Assembly: GCA_016200345.1 (NCBI GenBank)
Contig: JACQEX010000003.1
Span: 1 to 38,615, forward strand
DNA from: Nitrospinota bacterium
GTDB taxonomy: Bacteria > Nitrospinota_A > UBA7883 > JACRGQ01
Direction: 5' to 3'
Length of the DNA stretch: 38,615 nucleotides
Part shown: piece by piece, positions 27,600 through 37,363 of the stretch
How positions within the stretch are numbered: the stretch's first letter is position 1
Layout of the letters: each line of letters opens with the position of its first letter
Notes under the pieces: model-generated
Database searches by the model: none
What the model saw: the letters and a program-made list of their open reading frames with translations, nothing else
What the model was told of the DNA's origin: nothing
Made by a program: the position numbers and the translations under genes

Positions 27600-28841
27600 A
27601 TGGAAATAAAATGGCTTAAGGTAGCGTTCGTTATTTTTTTTATCGCGCTTTGCGCCGACGGGGCGGCGTTCGCGGAGACGGACGGCTCCGTTAGGGCGTC
27701 CTACTGGAGCGCGTCCAAGATGAACGTGCCAAATTCCGACGCCGACTCCGCGTCGGCGTGGCTTAGGTCGTCCGGCTCGTCCGGCGAAAACGGCCTTGGA
27801 TACCACGCGGAGGGATGGGCGAGAAACGACGACGTGTTCAGAAGGGGCGTCGGCAAGGCGGACCTGTTGGAGGGATATTTATCTCTAACCAGCGGGGACT
27901 GGGATTTTCGCGCCGGACGGAAGGTGTTGGCATGGGGCAAGGCGGACGGAATAAATCCGACCGACAATCTATCAAGGCGCGACTATACGCTTTTGACGCC
28001 GGACGACGCCGACAACCGTAGCGGTTCGTCCGCGCTCGCCGCCTTCTACAACGCGGAGCCCTACAGGTTTTCGTTTATATGGACGCCGGAGTTCCGCCAA
28101 AACGTACTGCCGCTTGGCGTCGCCGGGATAACTTTTGCTGAAAACATGCCTCTGGACACGTGGAACCAATGGGCGACAAAAATGGAGTCCACCGGCGGAA
28201 AGGTTGATTGGTCGCTTTCCTACTTCGACGGGTGGGACAAAAATCCCAATTTTGCGTTCAAATCCGTCGGACTGGGCGGAATACTGGTGGGAGAGAGTTA
28301 CGGAAGGCTCCGCTCGCTGGGGGCGGACGCCGCGACCACGGCCGGGAGATACGGGTTTCGGACGGAGGCGGCCTACCTCTCTACGGACAGCCTGGACGGA
28401 TCGAACCCGTATTTAAAAAACAACTCGCTTTTTGTTGTGGCGGGCGGGGATAGGTCGTTTGACGGGGATTTTAACGTCAACATCCAATACCTTTTTAAGG
28501 AGGTGTTCAATTACCAGTCTTACACGGCCCAGCCGAACCCCTATGTGATGAACGTGGTAAAGATCCAGCAGATAGTGGCGGGACAGCTTTACGCCGTGCA
28601 GAACGGGGCCACCGCGCGCATAAACAAAAAATGGCGGAACGACACGATAACGGCGGAGGTCTCCGGCGTGTGGTGGGCGACGCAGGGGGACTTCCTAATC
28701 AGGCCGCGCCTGATTTGGCGCGCCACCGAGTCGCTCGTCCTCACGCTGGGGGCGGACACGTACGAGGGGCCGAAGGACAGCTTTTTCGGGATGCTAAAAA
28801 ATTCCGACACGGTCTTCGGCGAACTCCGCATCAATTTCTAA
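27600..28841 (+). CDS. Outer-membrane beta-barrel-like protein (DUF1302-like)
   Basis: Signal peptide ending FAETDG; LLEGYLSLTSGDWDFRAGRKVLAWGKADGINPTDNLSRRDYTLL; ends FGELRINF. Confidence 0.6.
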   Translation: MEIKWLKVAFVIFFIALCADGAAFAETDGSVRASYWSASKMNVPNSDADSASAWLRSSGSSGENGLGYHAEGWARNDDVFRRGVGKADLLEGYLSLTSGDWDFRAGRKVLAWGKADGINPTDNLSRRDYTLLTPDDADNRSGSSALAAFYNAEPYRFSFIWTPEFRQNVLPLGVAGITFAENMPLDTWNQWATKMESTGGKVDWSLSYFDGWDKNPNFAFKSVGLGGILVGESYGRLRSLGADAATTAGRYGFRTEAAYLSTDSLDGSNPYLKNNSLFVVAGGDRSFDGDFNVNIQYLFKEVFNYQSYTAQPNPYVMNVVKIQQIVAGQLYAVQNGATARINKKWRNDTITAEVSGVWWATQGDFLIRPRLIWRATESLVLTLGADTYEGPKDSFFGMLKNSDTVFGELRINF

Positions 28842-28848
28842 TCGATAA

Positions 28849-28946
28849 ACCACGAAAAACACGAAAAAGCACGAAATAAACAGAAGCGGGTTTAAGCCGC
28901 TCCACTCCATCCACCTTTTCGTGTCCTTTCGTGCCTTTCGTGGTTA
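28849..28946. repeat. Inverted CACGAAA-type repeats in the intergenic gap
   Basis: aaaccacgaaaaacacgaaaaagcacgaaa facing ttttcgtgtcctttcgtgcctttcgtggtt. Confidence 0.8.
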
Positions 28947-28971
28947 TCTTCTCCCGGTGTTTTTATTCGAC

Positions 28972-29964
28972 TCATCTTTTTTTGATGGACATGACCCCCG
29001 TGATAATCAGCGCGGTGCCGGCAATCTGCAACGCGGATATTTTCTCGCCCAAATATACGTAGGCCAGAAAAATCGTAAACACCGGCCCCACCGAGCTTAT
29101 TATCGCCGTGTTGCTGGCCCCTATCCGCCGCATCCCGATTGAAAACATCAGTATCGGTATCACGGTCGAAAAAATCGCCATAATCATAGAGAGCTTGTAG
29201 ACCTCGCGCGGCTGGATCAAAATCGCCCCGCCGTTCGCCGCAAAGTAGTGGATGAACGCGGCGGTTGTGGAGACGACCATCGCGTAGCCGGTAAACCGCA
29301 CCGCCCCGACGCGGGCGATGACCCCCTCGGCCCCCACGAGGTAGCTCGACCACGTGAAGGCGCACGCAAAAATCAAGACCGCGCCCAACATCACGTTCGG
29401 GCCGCTCACCGCCAAATCGTGCGACACGGCAAGCACGATGCCGCCGTAGCTGAGTCCGAGCGCGACGCCGTCCCGTTTGGTGATTTTCCTTCCCAAAAAT
29501 ATTGCCGACAAAATCACCGTCATCGTGGGATAAAGAAATAATATCAGCCTCTCAAGCCCGGCCGAGGCGTACTCAAGCCCCTTAAAGTCCAAAAGCGTGG
29601 AGAGGTAATATCCTATAAGGCCGAGCGCAACGAGGTTGAGCGCGTCCCTTCCGGCTATCCGCTCCTTCGAGCGCAGTTCGCCTATAATCGCCATCGCCAC
29701 GAAAAACGGCAGGGAAAAGCCCATCCTAAGCGAGAGCACCGTAATCGGATCCACGTTGTACCTGTAGGCCAGTTTGACGACGACCGCCTTCGCGGAAAAT
29801 CCGACCGCCGACAAAAGCACCAAGAACGAGCCTAAATAAACGCCGACCTGCTCTTTTTGCGGATGATTAATTTGGGCCACGCAACACGCTCCTTTTTGTT
29901 TGTTGCGGATTTTGCGCCGGAACGAAGTGTAGGTGCACCGGGTAGCCTGTCCAACTATCTCCAT
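28972..29964 (-). CDS. EamA/DMT-family transporter (true start uncertain)
   Basis: About ten TM helices; LILFLYPTMTVILSAIFLGRKITKRDGVALGLSYGGIVL and FTIFLAYVYLGEKISALQIAGTALIITGV. Confidence 0.85.
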   Translation of the reverse strand: MEIVGQATRCTYTSFRRKIRNKQKGACCVAQINHPQKEQVGVYLGSFLVLLSAVGFSAKAVVVKLAYRYNVDPITVLSLRMGFSLPFFVAMAIIGELRSKERIAGRDALNLVALGLIGYYLSTLLDFKGLEYASAGLERLILFLYPTMTVILSAIFLGRKITKRDGVALGLSYGGIVLAVSHDLAVSGPNVMLGAVLIFACAFTWSSYLVGAEGVIARVGAVRFTGYAMVVSTTAAFIHYFAANGGAILIQPREVYKLSMIMAIFSTVIPILMFSIGMRRIGASNTAIISSVGPVFTIFLAYVYLGEKISALQIAGTALIITGVMSIKKR

Positions 29965-30167
29965 TAAGGCGGACCGGTGCGCGGCTCACCGCTTTCTCGA
30001 GGACAAGCCTTATTCCATGAATAATGCGGTCTAGACGGCCTTCAACGCGCGGACGACGGTAATAACCGCCAGACGCCACGTATTAAGATTAGAGACCGTC
30101 TTGATAAACATGGGGGTGATACTAAACGCCTTTCGTTTTTTTGTCAAATTCTGCCGATTAATTGGAG

Positions 30168-31742
30168 TTACTTTAGGACTTCGGAGAGGGCTTGGGGAAG
30201 GTAGTCAATCAATGCTGTGGCGGTTAGCGAATATGGGTCGTTGCGCATCGTGTAAATATCCGCCGACAGTCCGTGGACGTAGACGGCGGCGACCGAGGCG
30301 TTCAGCGGCGAAAGCCCCTGCGCGATATAGCCCGCTATCATCCCGCCCAGCACGTCCCCCGTGCCGCCGCTTGCAAGGTTTTGGTTCCCGGTCGGATTAA
30401 TGAACGCCGTGCCGTCCGGGGCCGATGTCACCGTCCGCGCCCCCTTCAGCACGGTCACGCAATTAAACTCCTTGGAAAAACTTTTTGCCACGGTCAGCCT
30501 GTCCGCGTTTATCTCGGCCGTCGTCTTTCCCGTAAGCGAGGCCATCTCGCCCGGATGTGGCGTAATAACCACCGGAGCGCGGGCCGATTTCAGCACGTCC
30601 GCCTTTCCCGCTATGTTGTTAAGCCCGTCCGCGTCTATCACCATCGGAATCTCAAGCGAGGCCGCAAGCCGCAAGGCCAGCACCTCGCGGTTTAGGCTCC
30701 TCCCCATTCCGGGGCCGATTAGGATAGCCGATTTGCCCTCGGAAAATTTTAGGATTTTTTCCGCGTTTCCTGCGTCGCCTATCCCCGCGCCAAGTTTTAG
30801 CGACATCACCTCCAAAACCCCGAGCTCCAACCGTCCGGCAAGGTCCGCCGGAACCGCCGCCGTGGAAAGCCCGGCGCCTACCTTGAGAGCGGCGAGTGCT
30901 GAGAGCGCGACGGCGCCCCCCATCCCCTCGGAGCCGCCCGTGACGACAACGTGACCGTACGTACCCTTGTGGGCCGTCGGCGGTCGCGGCGGTAAAATGC
31001 TTTTTATGTACGCGGAGTCCGGCAAAAACGCCTCGCACGGGGACGACGCGATTAGCGGCGGCGGAAAGGATATGTCCGCCGTTTTTAATCTTCCAACCGA
31101 CTCAGCCGATGGATAAAACATAAGCCCCGTTTTTGGAAGGCCGAATGTTATTGTCGCGTCCGCCCGCACGTTCAGCCCGTAGATTGCCCCCTTGTCGGCG
31201 CTCAACCCTGTGGGAACGTCCAACGCGAGGCAAAAGCGTTTCCAATCGTTGATTTTCTCCACGGCGGTTTTATACATCCCCTTTAGCTCCGCGTTTAGGC
31301 CGGTGCCCAAAAGCGCGTCCACCAAAACGTCGGCGTGGCGTATCGCAATCTTGTGTTTTTTGAGGTCGGTCTCGTCCAGAAACTCCTTCATCCTCCCGCC
31401 GACGGAGAGGTATGCCTCCATGTTTATCTTTGCGCTCCCCTTAATCTCCCCCTTGGGGACGACGAGGTAAACCGCCGGGTCAAGGCCGCGGGTGAACAGG
31501 TGCCGGGCAAGGACAAACCCGTCGCCGCCGTTGTTTCCCTTTCCGCAGAAAATGCCGATTCGCTTTCCCTCCAGCCCGCCGAGCAGTTCCTGCAGGTAGA
31601 GCATGGATTGAATTCCGGCGTTTTCCATAAGAACCAGCTCCGGCACTCCGTATTTTTCGATCGCCAGACGGTCAATCTCCCGCATCTGGGCTGAGGACAC
31701 GACCTTCAACGGGTGGGTGTTGGGGGAGTTCTCGCTTTTCAT
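30168..31742 (-). CDS. nnrD/nnrE: Bifunctional NAD(P)HX epimerase/dehydratase
   Basis: GIFCGKGNNGGDGFVLARHL; GSEGMGGAVALSALAALKVGAG; VVITPHPGEMASL; NPTGNQNLASGGTGDVLGGMIAG. Confidence 0.93.
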   Translation of the reverse strand: MKSENSPNTHPLKVVSSAQMREIDRLAIEKYGVPELVLMENAGIQSMLYLQELLGGLEGKRIGIFCGKGNNGGDGFVLARHLFTRGLDPAVYLVVPKGEIKGSAKINMEAYLSVGGRMKEFLDETDLKKHKIAIRHADVLVDALLGTGLNAELKGMYKTAVEKINDWKRFCLALDVPTGLSADKGAIYGLNVRADATITFGLPKTGLMFYPSAESVGRLKTADISFPPPLIASSPCEAFLPDSAYIKSILPPRPPTAHKGTYGHVVVTGGSEGMGGAVALSALAALKVGAGLSTAAVPADLAGRLELGVLEVMSLKLGAGIGDAGNAEKILKFSEGKSAILIGPGMGRSLNREVLALRLAASLEIPMVIDADGLNNIAGKADVLKSARAPVVITPHPGEMASLTGKTTAEINADRLTVAKSFSKEFNCVTVLKGARTVTSAPDGTAFINPTGNQNLASGGTGDVLGGMIAGYIAQGLSPLNASVAAVYVHGLSADIYTMRNDPYSLTATALIDYLPQALSEVLK

Positions 31743-31784
31743 AACGCCATTTTCCCACTATCCTTGAACATTTCCAAATTGGAC

Positions 31785-31833
31785 AAAAAAAAGGCCTCCC
31801 TTTGCCCCTTCATTTCTGAAGACGGGGGAAGCC
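31785..31833 (-). terminator. Intrinsic terminator downstream of HU
   Basis: Complement: GGGCTTCCCCCG...GGGAGGCC followed by T8. Confidence 0.55.
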
Positions 31834-31857
31834 CAGTAACAAGCTTAATTTAAGTTG

Positions 31858-32151
31858 TTATTTCTTTTTCGGACCGAGAACCGCGTCCTTGGCCGCTTTG
31901 GCAACCTTGAACTTAATGACTTTCTTGGCCGGGATTTTGATGGACTCGCCGGTCTGCGGGTTGCGGCCGATCCTGGCCTTGCGGTTCACGAGAACCAACT
32001 TGCCGAGGCCCGGAATGGTGAAGCCGTTCTTCGCCTCTTTGTAGGCAAGCGCCACGACCGACTCCAAGAGGGCGACCGCCGATTTCTTGGTTATGCTGTG
32101 CTCTTTCGCCAAGCTGTCCGCAATCTGTGATTTAGTCATCTGTTGAGCCAT
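31858..32151 (-). CDS. HU-family DNA-binding protein
   Basis: MTKSQIADSLAKEHSITKKSAVALLESVV...FTIPGLGKLVLVNRKARIGRNPQTGESIKIPAKKVIKFKVAK. Confidence 0.95.
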   Translation of the reverse strand: MAQQMTKSQIADSLAKEHSITKKSAVALLESVVALAYKEAKNGFTIPGLGKLVLVNRKARIGRNPQTGESIKIPAKKVIKFKVAKAAKDAVLGPKKK

Positions 32152-32358
32152 TATTTCTCCCCAAAAAAAATGTTAAAAAAATACCACCACCCCGTTGCAC
32201 TCAACGAGGCTTTGTTCCCATGACCCCTAAAATGCAATGCCCGTTAGGACATACCCGATGGAACAAGGCGTAATTTAACTAGAATAGGGAACAAATTGCA
32301 AGCAAAAAAATAATAAAACCGCTTTCACGCTTGACAAATATGCCCATTCCGCCACGGG

Positions 32359-33939
32359 TCAAAACGTCTCCATATGGTCTGGCAGGTCGTTCTCGAAAAG
32401 GGCGACGCCGTTTTTGTCCGCCGTCTTGTCCAAAAACGCGCGCGCCGACGCGAGCGACGGAAACACCCTAAGCCTCTCCGAATCGAAGCCGGCCGAGAGC
32501 AGTCCGTCGTAAATCGGCCTCGTGCGCCGCTCGTTCACAAGCAGAACCCAGTCGCAGTGCCCGGCCGCCTTTTTCCCAAACTCGAAGTTCGCCAAATCGT
32601 GCATCTCCCCCAAATCCACCAGCCCCGGCGTGACGAGAAATTTTTTCCGCCCCGTAAACAGCGAGAGAGTCTCCAACGCCGACGCGGCCCCGACGGGATT
32701 TGAGTTGAAGCCGTCGTTGATTATCAGATACGAGCCGGGGTTTTCCAAAAGCTCCATCCTCGCCGGAGTCTGCGCCAGCGTTGCGGCCGAACGCGCCAGC
32801 CTGTCCAACGGGATTTTAAAATGCGCCCCCACCGCGAAGGCGGCCGTCACGTTTAGCGCGTTGAGCCTGCCAAGCGGACGAATGCGGACGCCCTCCACAA
32901 GCCCGGTCGGCGTCTTGATGTCAAACGTGGAGCCGTTTTCATCGCACCTTATATTTAAGGGGGTGAAGTCCGCAGGATGGTCAAGCGAGTAGGTTACGGT
33001 TTTTTGCGGCCTCCCCTTGGCCTTTTCACGGGCCAGAGGATAGTCGGCGTTGTAAATAAGAAGTCCGTCCGGGGGGAGCGCGTCGGCAAGCTCGAACTTG
33101 GCCTTTGCGACGTTTCCCTCCGAGCCGAAGGTCTCGAAATGCGCCGTGCCGACGGAGGTGATTATTCCCACGCTCGGCGGCGCGATTTCGCAAAGCTCCC
33201 TGATGTCCCCTTTCCTCGTGGCGCCCATCTCCGTCACGAACATCTCGTGCCCCGGCTCAAGAGAGTCGTTTATCACCTTGCAAAGGCCCATGGGGGTGTT
33301 AAAACTGCCGGGTGTTTTTAGCAACGGGAACGACGTCTCCAAAAGGTGCGCCACGGCCTCCTTGGTGCCGGTTTTTCCGTAACTGCCGGTGATGGCCACG
33401 ACGGTCTTCCCCTTCAGCCGTTTTCGGGCCTCCCTCTTAAACCCGGACTGCAGGGCCATCTCCACCGGAGACGTCGCGATGTTTCCGCCGGCAACCAGCA
33501 GGGGGGCCAGATATCCAAGCGCGACGACGCACAAAATCAGCGCGTCCCTTCCCATCGCCGTCCACGCGACAGCAAGGGGAACCGCGTAGATGACTAGCAC
33601 GGCGATAAAAAGCCTTTTAACCCTCGCCGTGTAGACCAGCGGTTTTTTTGCGTTCTTTTCGGGGCGTAAATTGGGTGCGGCCCACGCAAGCGCGCAGACG
33701 GCCAGCGCCCACGACGCCTCCCTTGGAAAACGCGGGAGCATGGCAAACGAGGCGAGCGCAAAAAGGTGGACGGCCCCCTCGTACTTTCCGGTCATGTAAA
33801 CCCTCGCCCCGCCACCTTTTAACGCCCAGCCGAGGTACGCGTTGGTGTGGTACCTCTCGGCCTGCAACACGTGGGAAAATTTCCGAACCGCCGCAATAAA
33901 AAACAGGGCCCAGCAAACCAATGCCGTTATCGTCGCCAC
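32359..33939 (-). CDS. MurF-like Mur ligase with N-terminal transmembrane region
   Basis: Several TM segments, then GKTVVAITGSYGKTGTKEAVAHLLE, VTEMGATRKGDIRELCEIAPPSVGIITSVGTAHFETFGS, INDGFNSNPVGAASALETL. Confidence 0.85.
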   Translation of the reverse strand: MATITALVCWALFFIAAVRKFSHVLQAERYHTNAYLGWALKGGGARVYMTGKYEGAVHLFALASFAMLPRFPREASWALAVCALAWAAPNLRPEKNAKKPLVYTARVKRLFIAVLVIYAVPLAVAWTAMGRDALILCVVALGYLAPLLVAGGNIATSPVEMALQSGFKREARKRLKGKTVVAITGSYGKTGTKEAVAHLLETSFPLLKTPGSFNTPMGLCKVINDSLEPGHEMFVTEMGATRKGDIRELCEIAPPSVGIITSVGTAHFETFGSEGNVAKAKFELADALPPDGLLIYNADYPLAREKAKGRPQKTVTYSLDHPADFTPLNIRCDENGSTFDIKTPTGLVEGVRIRPLGRLNALNVTAAFAVGAHFKIPLDRLARSAATLAQTPARMELLENPGSYLIINDGFNSNPVGAASALETLSLFTGRKKFLVTPGLVDLGEMHDLANFEFGKKAAGHCDWVLLVNERRTRPIYDGLLSAGFDSERLRVFPSLASARAFLDKTADKNGVALFENDLPDHMETF

Positions 33940-33943
33940 TCCC

Positions 33944-34693
33944 CTACTCCATCCCCAAAAATTCTTTTATGGCCGCGTAAAACTGGTCGGGCTTGTCCAA
34001 GAACGGATAATGCCCCGCACCCTCGATTACCTTCATGGAGGAGTTTTTTATTCCCGCGTTCATGATGCGCCCGGCCTCGAGCGTCGTCTCCCTGTCGTCC
34101 GCGCCCCACGCCAAAAGCGTCGGTTGCGAAACGAAGGGGAGAACGCCGGTCAAATCCTCGTTCACCACCTTGACCAAAATCGGGCGCATTTTTCCCGCGT
34201 TCAGGTAGTCGGCGGACGCGATTTTTGCATATAGTTTTTGTTTGATCCACCCACCCGGCGGGCCGAAGTATCCGGCGACCCTGCCGATTTTGGAAACAAC
34301 CCGTTTGTACAGCGGGACGCTTCTTTTTATCCTAACCCCCGCCGCGCCGGTAAGGACAAGGCTTTTGACGGCATCGGGATATTTTTTTGCAAGCAGGATG
34401 GCGACCCTTGCACCGAAGGAATGGGCCATGACGTCAACGGGGCCGAGTCCGATTTTTTGGAGAAAAGATTTCACCATCTCCGCGTATTCCTCGGTTCCCC
34501 ACGCGGACGGGGGAACGGGGGAGAGTCCGAAGCCAGGAAAGTCGAGCGCGACAACGGTTCGCTTTTCCGCAAGACGAAGCAACAGAGGTCTGAAAGTCTG
34601 GCTGGAGGCACCCCAGCCGTGGAGCAAAAGCAGTGGCGCGCCCGCGCCGGCGCGCTCGTAATACACCTTGCAGTGGTTTACCTCCGCGTACAT
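33944..34693 (-). CDS. Alpha/beta-fold hydrolase
   Basis: LLLLHGWGASSQTFRPLL, DVMAHSFGARVAILLA, EGAGHYPFLDKPDQF. Confidence 0.9.
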   Translation of the reverse strand: MYAEVNHCKVYYERAGAGAPLLLLHGWGASSQTFRPLLLRLAEKRTVVALDFPGFGLSPVPPSAWGTEEYAEMVKSFLQKIGLGPVDVMAHSFGARVAILLAKKYPDAVKSLVLTGAAGVRIKRSVPLYKRVVSKIGRVAGYFGPPGGWIKQKLYAKIASADYLNAGKMRPILVKVVNEDLTGVLPFVSQPTLLAWGADDRETTLEAGRIMNAGIKNSSMKVIEGAGHYPFLDKPDQFYAAIKEFLGME

Positions 34694-34697
34694 CCGG

Positions 34698-35228
34698 CTA
34701 TTTTTCCGGTTCCACCAGCGAGGCGACGGCGGCGCCAAATTTTCTTGCGGCGGCGGGGCCGTTGCCCGTGACGATTGAACCGGAGACGACCACGTCCTTC
34801 TCGGAGGTCTTCACCCCGTGTTTTGCAAACTCCTCGGACGTGTCGGCGGATTTGTACATCGTGGCGTCCACCCCCTTTAAAAGACCGGCCTGCGCCAGAA
34901 CAACCGGCGCGATACAAATCGCGCCCAGCGGCCTGCCCGTGGCGTGGTGCGCGCGGACAAGGTTAAACAGCGTCTGGTTTCCCCAAAGGTGTATTCGAGA
35001 GCCGTTTCCGCCGACGATTACGACGGCGTCGAAACTTTGCTTGCCAGCCTCGTCAATCGTCATGTCCGGCGTCACTTTCGCGCCGTAAGAGCCGAGCGCC
35101 TCTTTCTTCTCCCCGGCGGCCACAACGACCTCGAACCCTTTTTGGCGAAACACCTCGCTCGGGTGCAGTAGTTCCTCGTCCCTGAAATTTTCCTGGCTTA
35201 TGACCATCAAAACCCTTTTCTTTTCCAT
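34698..35228 (-). CDS. DJ-1/PfpI-family protein
   Basis: VLMVISQENFRDEELLHPSEVFRQKGFEVVVAA; FDAVVIVGGNGS; GAICIAPVVLAQAGLLKG. Confidence 0.88.
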   Translation of the reverse strand: MEKKRVLMVISQENFRDEELLHPSEVFRQKGFEVVVAAGEKKEALGSYGAKVTPDMTIDEAGKQSFDAVVIVGGNGSRIHLWGNQTLFNLVRAHHATGRPLGAICIAPVVLAQAGLLKGVDATMYKSADTSEEFAKHGVKTSEKDVVVSGSIVTGNGPAAARKFGAAVASLVEPEK

Positions 35229-35285
35229 GGCCCGATTATACACCTTAAGATTGGCCGTCAAGTAATTCGAGTGGTTCGCGTGAGA

Positions 35286-36176
35286 CTATTTCAAGAGATC
35301 GTGGAGGGGGATTTTTATGTCGCCGAGTTTTCCGGAAAAATTTGCCGCGCCAATCTTTACCACTCCGCCGACGCACGCGACCCTTATACCGACGGCCATC
35401 GCGGCCTTCGCCGCCTCAAGCGAAACGGCGTCCATCACAATCTCAAACACAGCCTCCGTCCCCTTCGGCAGTTTTCGTCCCGGGTTTTTGGAGGCCGGAA
35501 TGGACGGGCAGTAATCCTCCTGCGTGGACGCGGAGAGAAAAGGGTATTTCGAGCCGACCCTGCTCGCCCCGCCAACGACCCCGCCCGGAAACGGCAGTAT
35601 CAGCCCCGGCATGGAAGCAATCGCCTCCGCTGACTTTTCGGCGGACTTCAGCCCAGATTTTTGGCTCGACGCAAAAATCCAAAAGTTCGCGCCGCCAACC
35701 CCGCGCCCGATCTTGACGCTTTTCTCGGCGATAAAATCGCCGGATGTAAGCGGTATCAAAACGCTGTCGCGCCCGTGGAGTTTTTCCTCCCTTTGGAAGC
35801 CGTTGCCAAAAAAACCGAGCTTCGATCCAAGCTCAAAATCGTCACCCGTTTCAAGCCCGTTGAACACGCTCACAGTCGGCGTCGGCAATAGAACCTGCCC
35901 AGCCCTCTTTATAAGCTCCTTCTCCAACTTCTCGCGCGTCCTCGAAAAAAAAAGCGCGGCACTTCCCGGCCTTCCGTCCGGGGTGGCGAACCCTGGCGCC
36001 CTCGCCTCGATACCGGCCTCGCACCCGCACCCGATTATGGAGGTGGCGCACCCGACCGCAAGATTGGCCGACTCGTAAGCCCATTTGCCACTCCGTCCGG
36101 TTATTACCAGACGCGCGAAGAACATCTCGAACGCCTCGGCGTGCGTGTTTTCTATCTCGATTCCGTTAATTTCCAT
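35286..36176 (-). CDS. fhcD: Formylmethanofuran:tetrahydromethanopterin formyltransferase (Ftr/FhcD)
   Basis: MEINGIEIENTHAEAFEMFFARLVITG; ATSIIGCGCEAGIE; PDGRPG; GRGVGGANFWIFA; LPFPGGVVGGASRVGSKYPFLSASTQEDYCPS; FSGKLGDIKIPLHDLL. Confidence 0.92.
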   Translation of the reverse strand: MEINGIEIENTHAEAFEMFFARLVITGRSGKWAYESANLAVGCATSIIGCGCEAGIEARAPGFATPDGRPGSAALFFSRTREKLEKELIKRAGQVLLPTPTVSVFNGLETGDDFELGSKLGFFGNGFQREEKLHGRDSVLIPLTSGDFIAEKSVKIGRGVGGANFWIFASSQKSGLKSAEKSAEAIASMPGLILPFPGGVVGGASRVGSKYPFLSASTQEDYCPSIPASKNPGRKLPKGTEAVFEIVMDAVSLEAAKAAMAVGIRVACVGGVVKIGAANFSGKLGDIKIPLHDLLK

Positions 36177-37363
36177 TTTCCCCCGCCGGTTATCACGTGT
36201 CGCGCCTGCGCGAACATTTTTTCAAAATCCCTGTCCTCCTCGTATATTACCGCGCCCCCTCCGTTTCGCCCAATCACAAGCGACGGGGCGTGCCGCGTTA
36301 CAATGGCAATCTCGTAAAGCGAGAACTCGCGCCCGCTGTTTTTTAACGCCGGGGAGGAAGCGGAAAGCGTCTCCAAAAACTTCCCGCGCAGACCGGAGTC
36401 CATAAGGCAGGCGATTATAAAGGGAATCCCCAAAATATCGCCGCCCGACGGATAGTCAATCGAAAGGGAGACCGCGCTTAAGTTTTTGGACGACAGAAGA
36501 AACTCCATCCCGTTTATCCAAAACTCGGCGTTAAGGATATTGGACTTTTGAAACAAATAGGGGGATGCGGAAAATACGCTCTTATCATCGCCGAAAATGC
36601 CGCCGCCTCCGGCCAGCATGACTCTTTCGGACAATCCCTCGTCGGCGGTAAATGTCAGCGCGGGGCCGAACACAATCGGCCCGCAGTCCACCGTCACGTT
36701 TGGATATTCCGAAATCATTTCCGCCGCCTTTGCGCCTGCGACGTTTCCTTTTTCAAACGCGTAATATGAAATATGAGAGAGATGGCACCTTCTCCCGGCC
36801 AGCCTTTTTAAAAACTGTTCGAGATAATTTAGGGAGTCGCCTTTCGCAAGATGCGGAAGGTGGACGTGGTGCGCCACACCGTCGTCCGGTTGTTTAAAAA
36901 ATTCCTCCACCCCTTTTTCGCATACGAATTTGGCCGGGCGGTCAACCCCGACAACCTCGCCAAGAGGAAGGATTGAGCAGGCGATGTTTTGTTTTTCGCA
37001 CTCATCCTGCGCTGATTCAACCTCGTTCGGCGAAAGCCCGGCCTCGACAAAATATGTGCATCCCATCGAAAGATATTTACGCACCGTCTCCCCCAAGTCC
37101 GCATAACCGGCCAACTCTTCAAAACCAGAAAAACGGGCGAGCCTGCTCACGCCTATTGGATGGGAATGGACGTCAATCGCCCCCGCCATCACAACGCAAC
37201 CGCTTGCGTCCAAAGCCCCTTCGTGCGGGATTGGTTTTCCCGTGGCGGGATTAAAAATCTCGCCGCCAACAATCTCCACGTCGCGCACTTCTCCGTTGAC
37301 GTTGCTCGACGGGTCGTAAACCCTCCCCCCGGCGATTATCACCTTCCCGCCCTGACCGGTCAT
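36152..37363 (-). CDS. fhcA: FhcA/FwdA-like formylmethanofuran dehydrogenase subunit A, short form (403 aa)
   Basis: GGRVYDPSSNVNGEVRDVEI, GAIDVHSHPIG, HHVHLPHLAKGDSLNYLEQFL, CHLSHISYYAF, VTVDCGPIVFGPALTFTAD, LNAEFWINGMEFLL, SIDYPSGGDILGIPFIIACLMD. Confidence 0.85.
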   Translation of the reverse strand: MTGQGGKVIIAGGRVYDPSSNVNGEVRDVEIVGGEIFNPATGKPIPHEGALDASGCVVMAGAIDVHSHPIGVSRLARFSGFEELAGYADLGETVRKYLSMGCTYFVEAGLSPNEVESAQDECEKQNIACSILPLGEVVGVDRPAKFVCEKGVEEFFKQPDDGVAHHVHLPHLAKGDSLNYLEQFLKRLAGRRCHLSHISYYAFEKGNVAGAKAAEMISEYPNVTVDCGPIVFGPALTFTADEGLSERVMLAGGGGIFGDDKSVFSASPYLFQKSNILNAEFWINGMEFLLSSKNLSAVSLSIDYPSGGDILGIPFIIACLMDSGLRGKFLETLSASSPALKNSGREFSLYEIAIVTRHAPSLVIGRNGGGAVIYEEDRDFEKMFAQARHVITGGGKWKLTESR

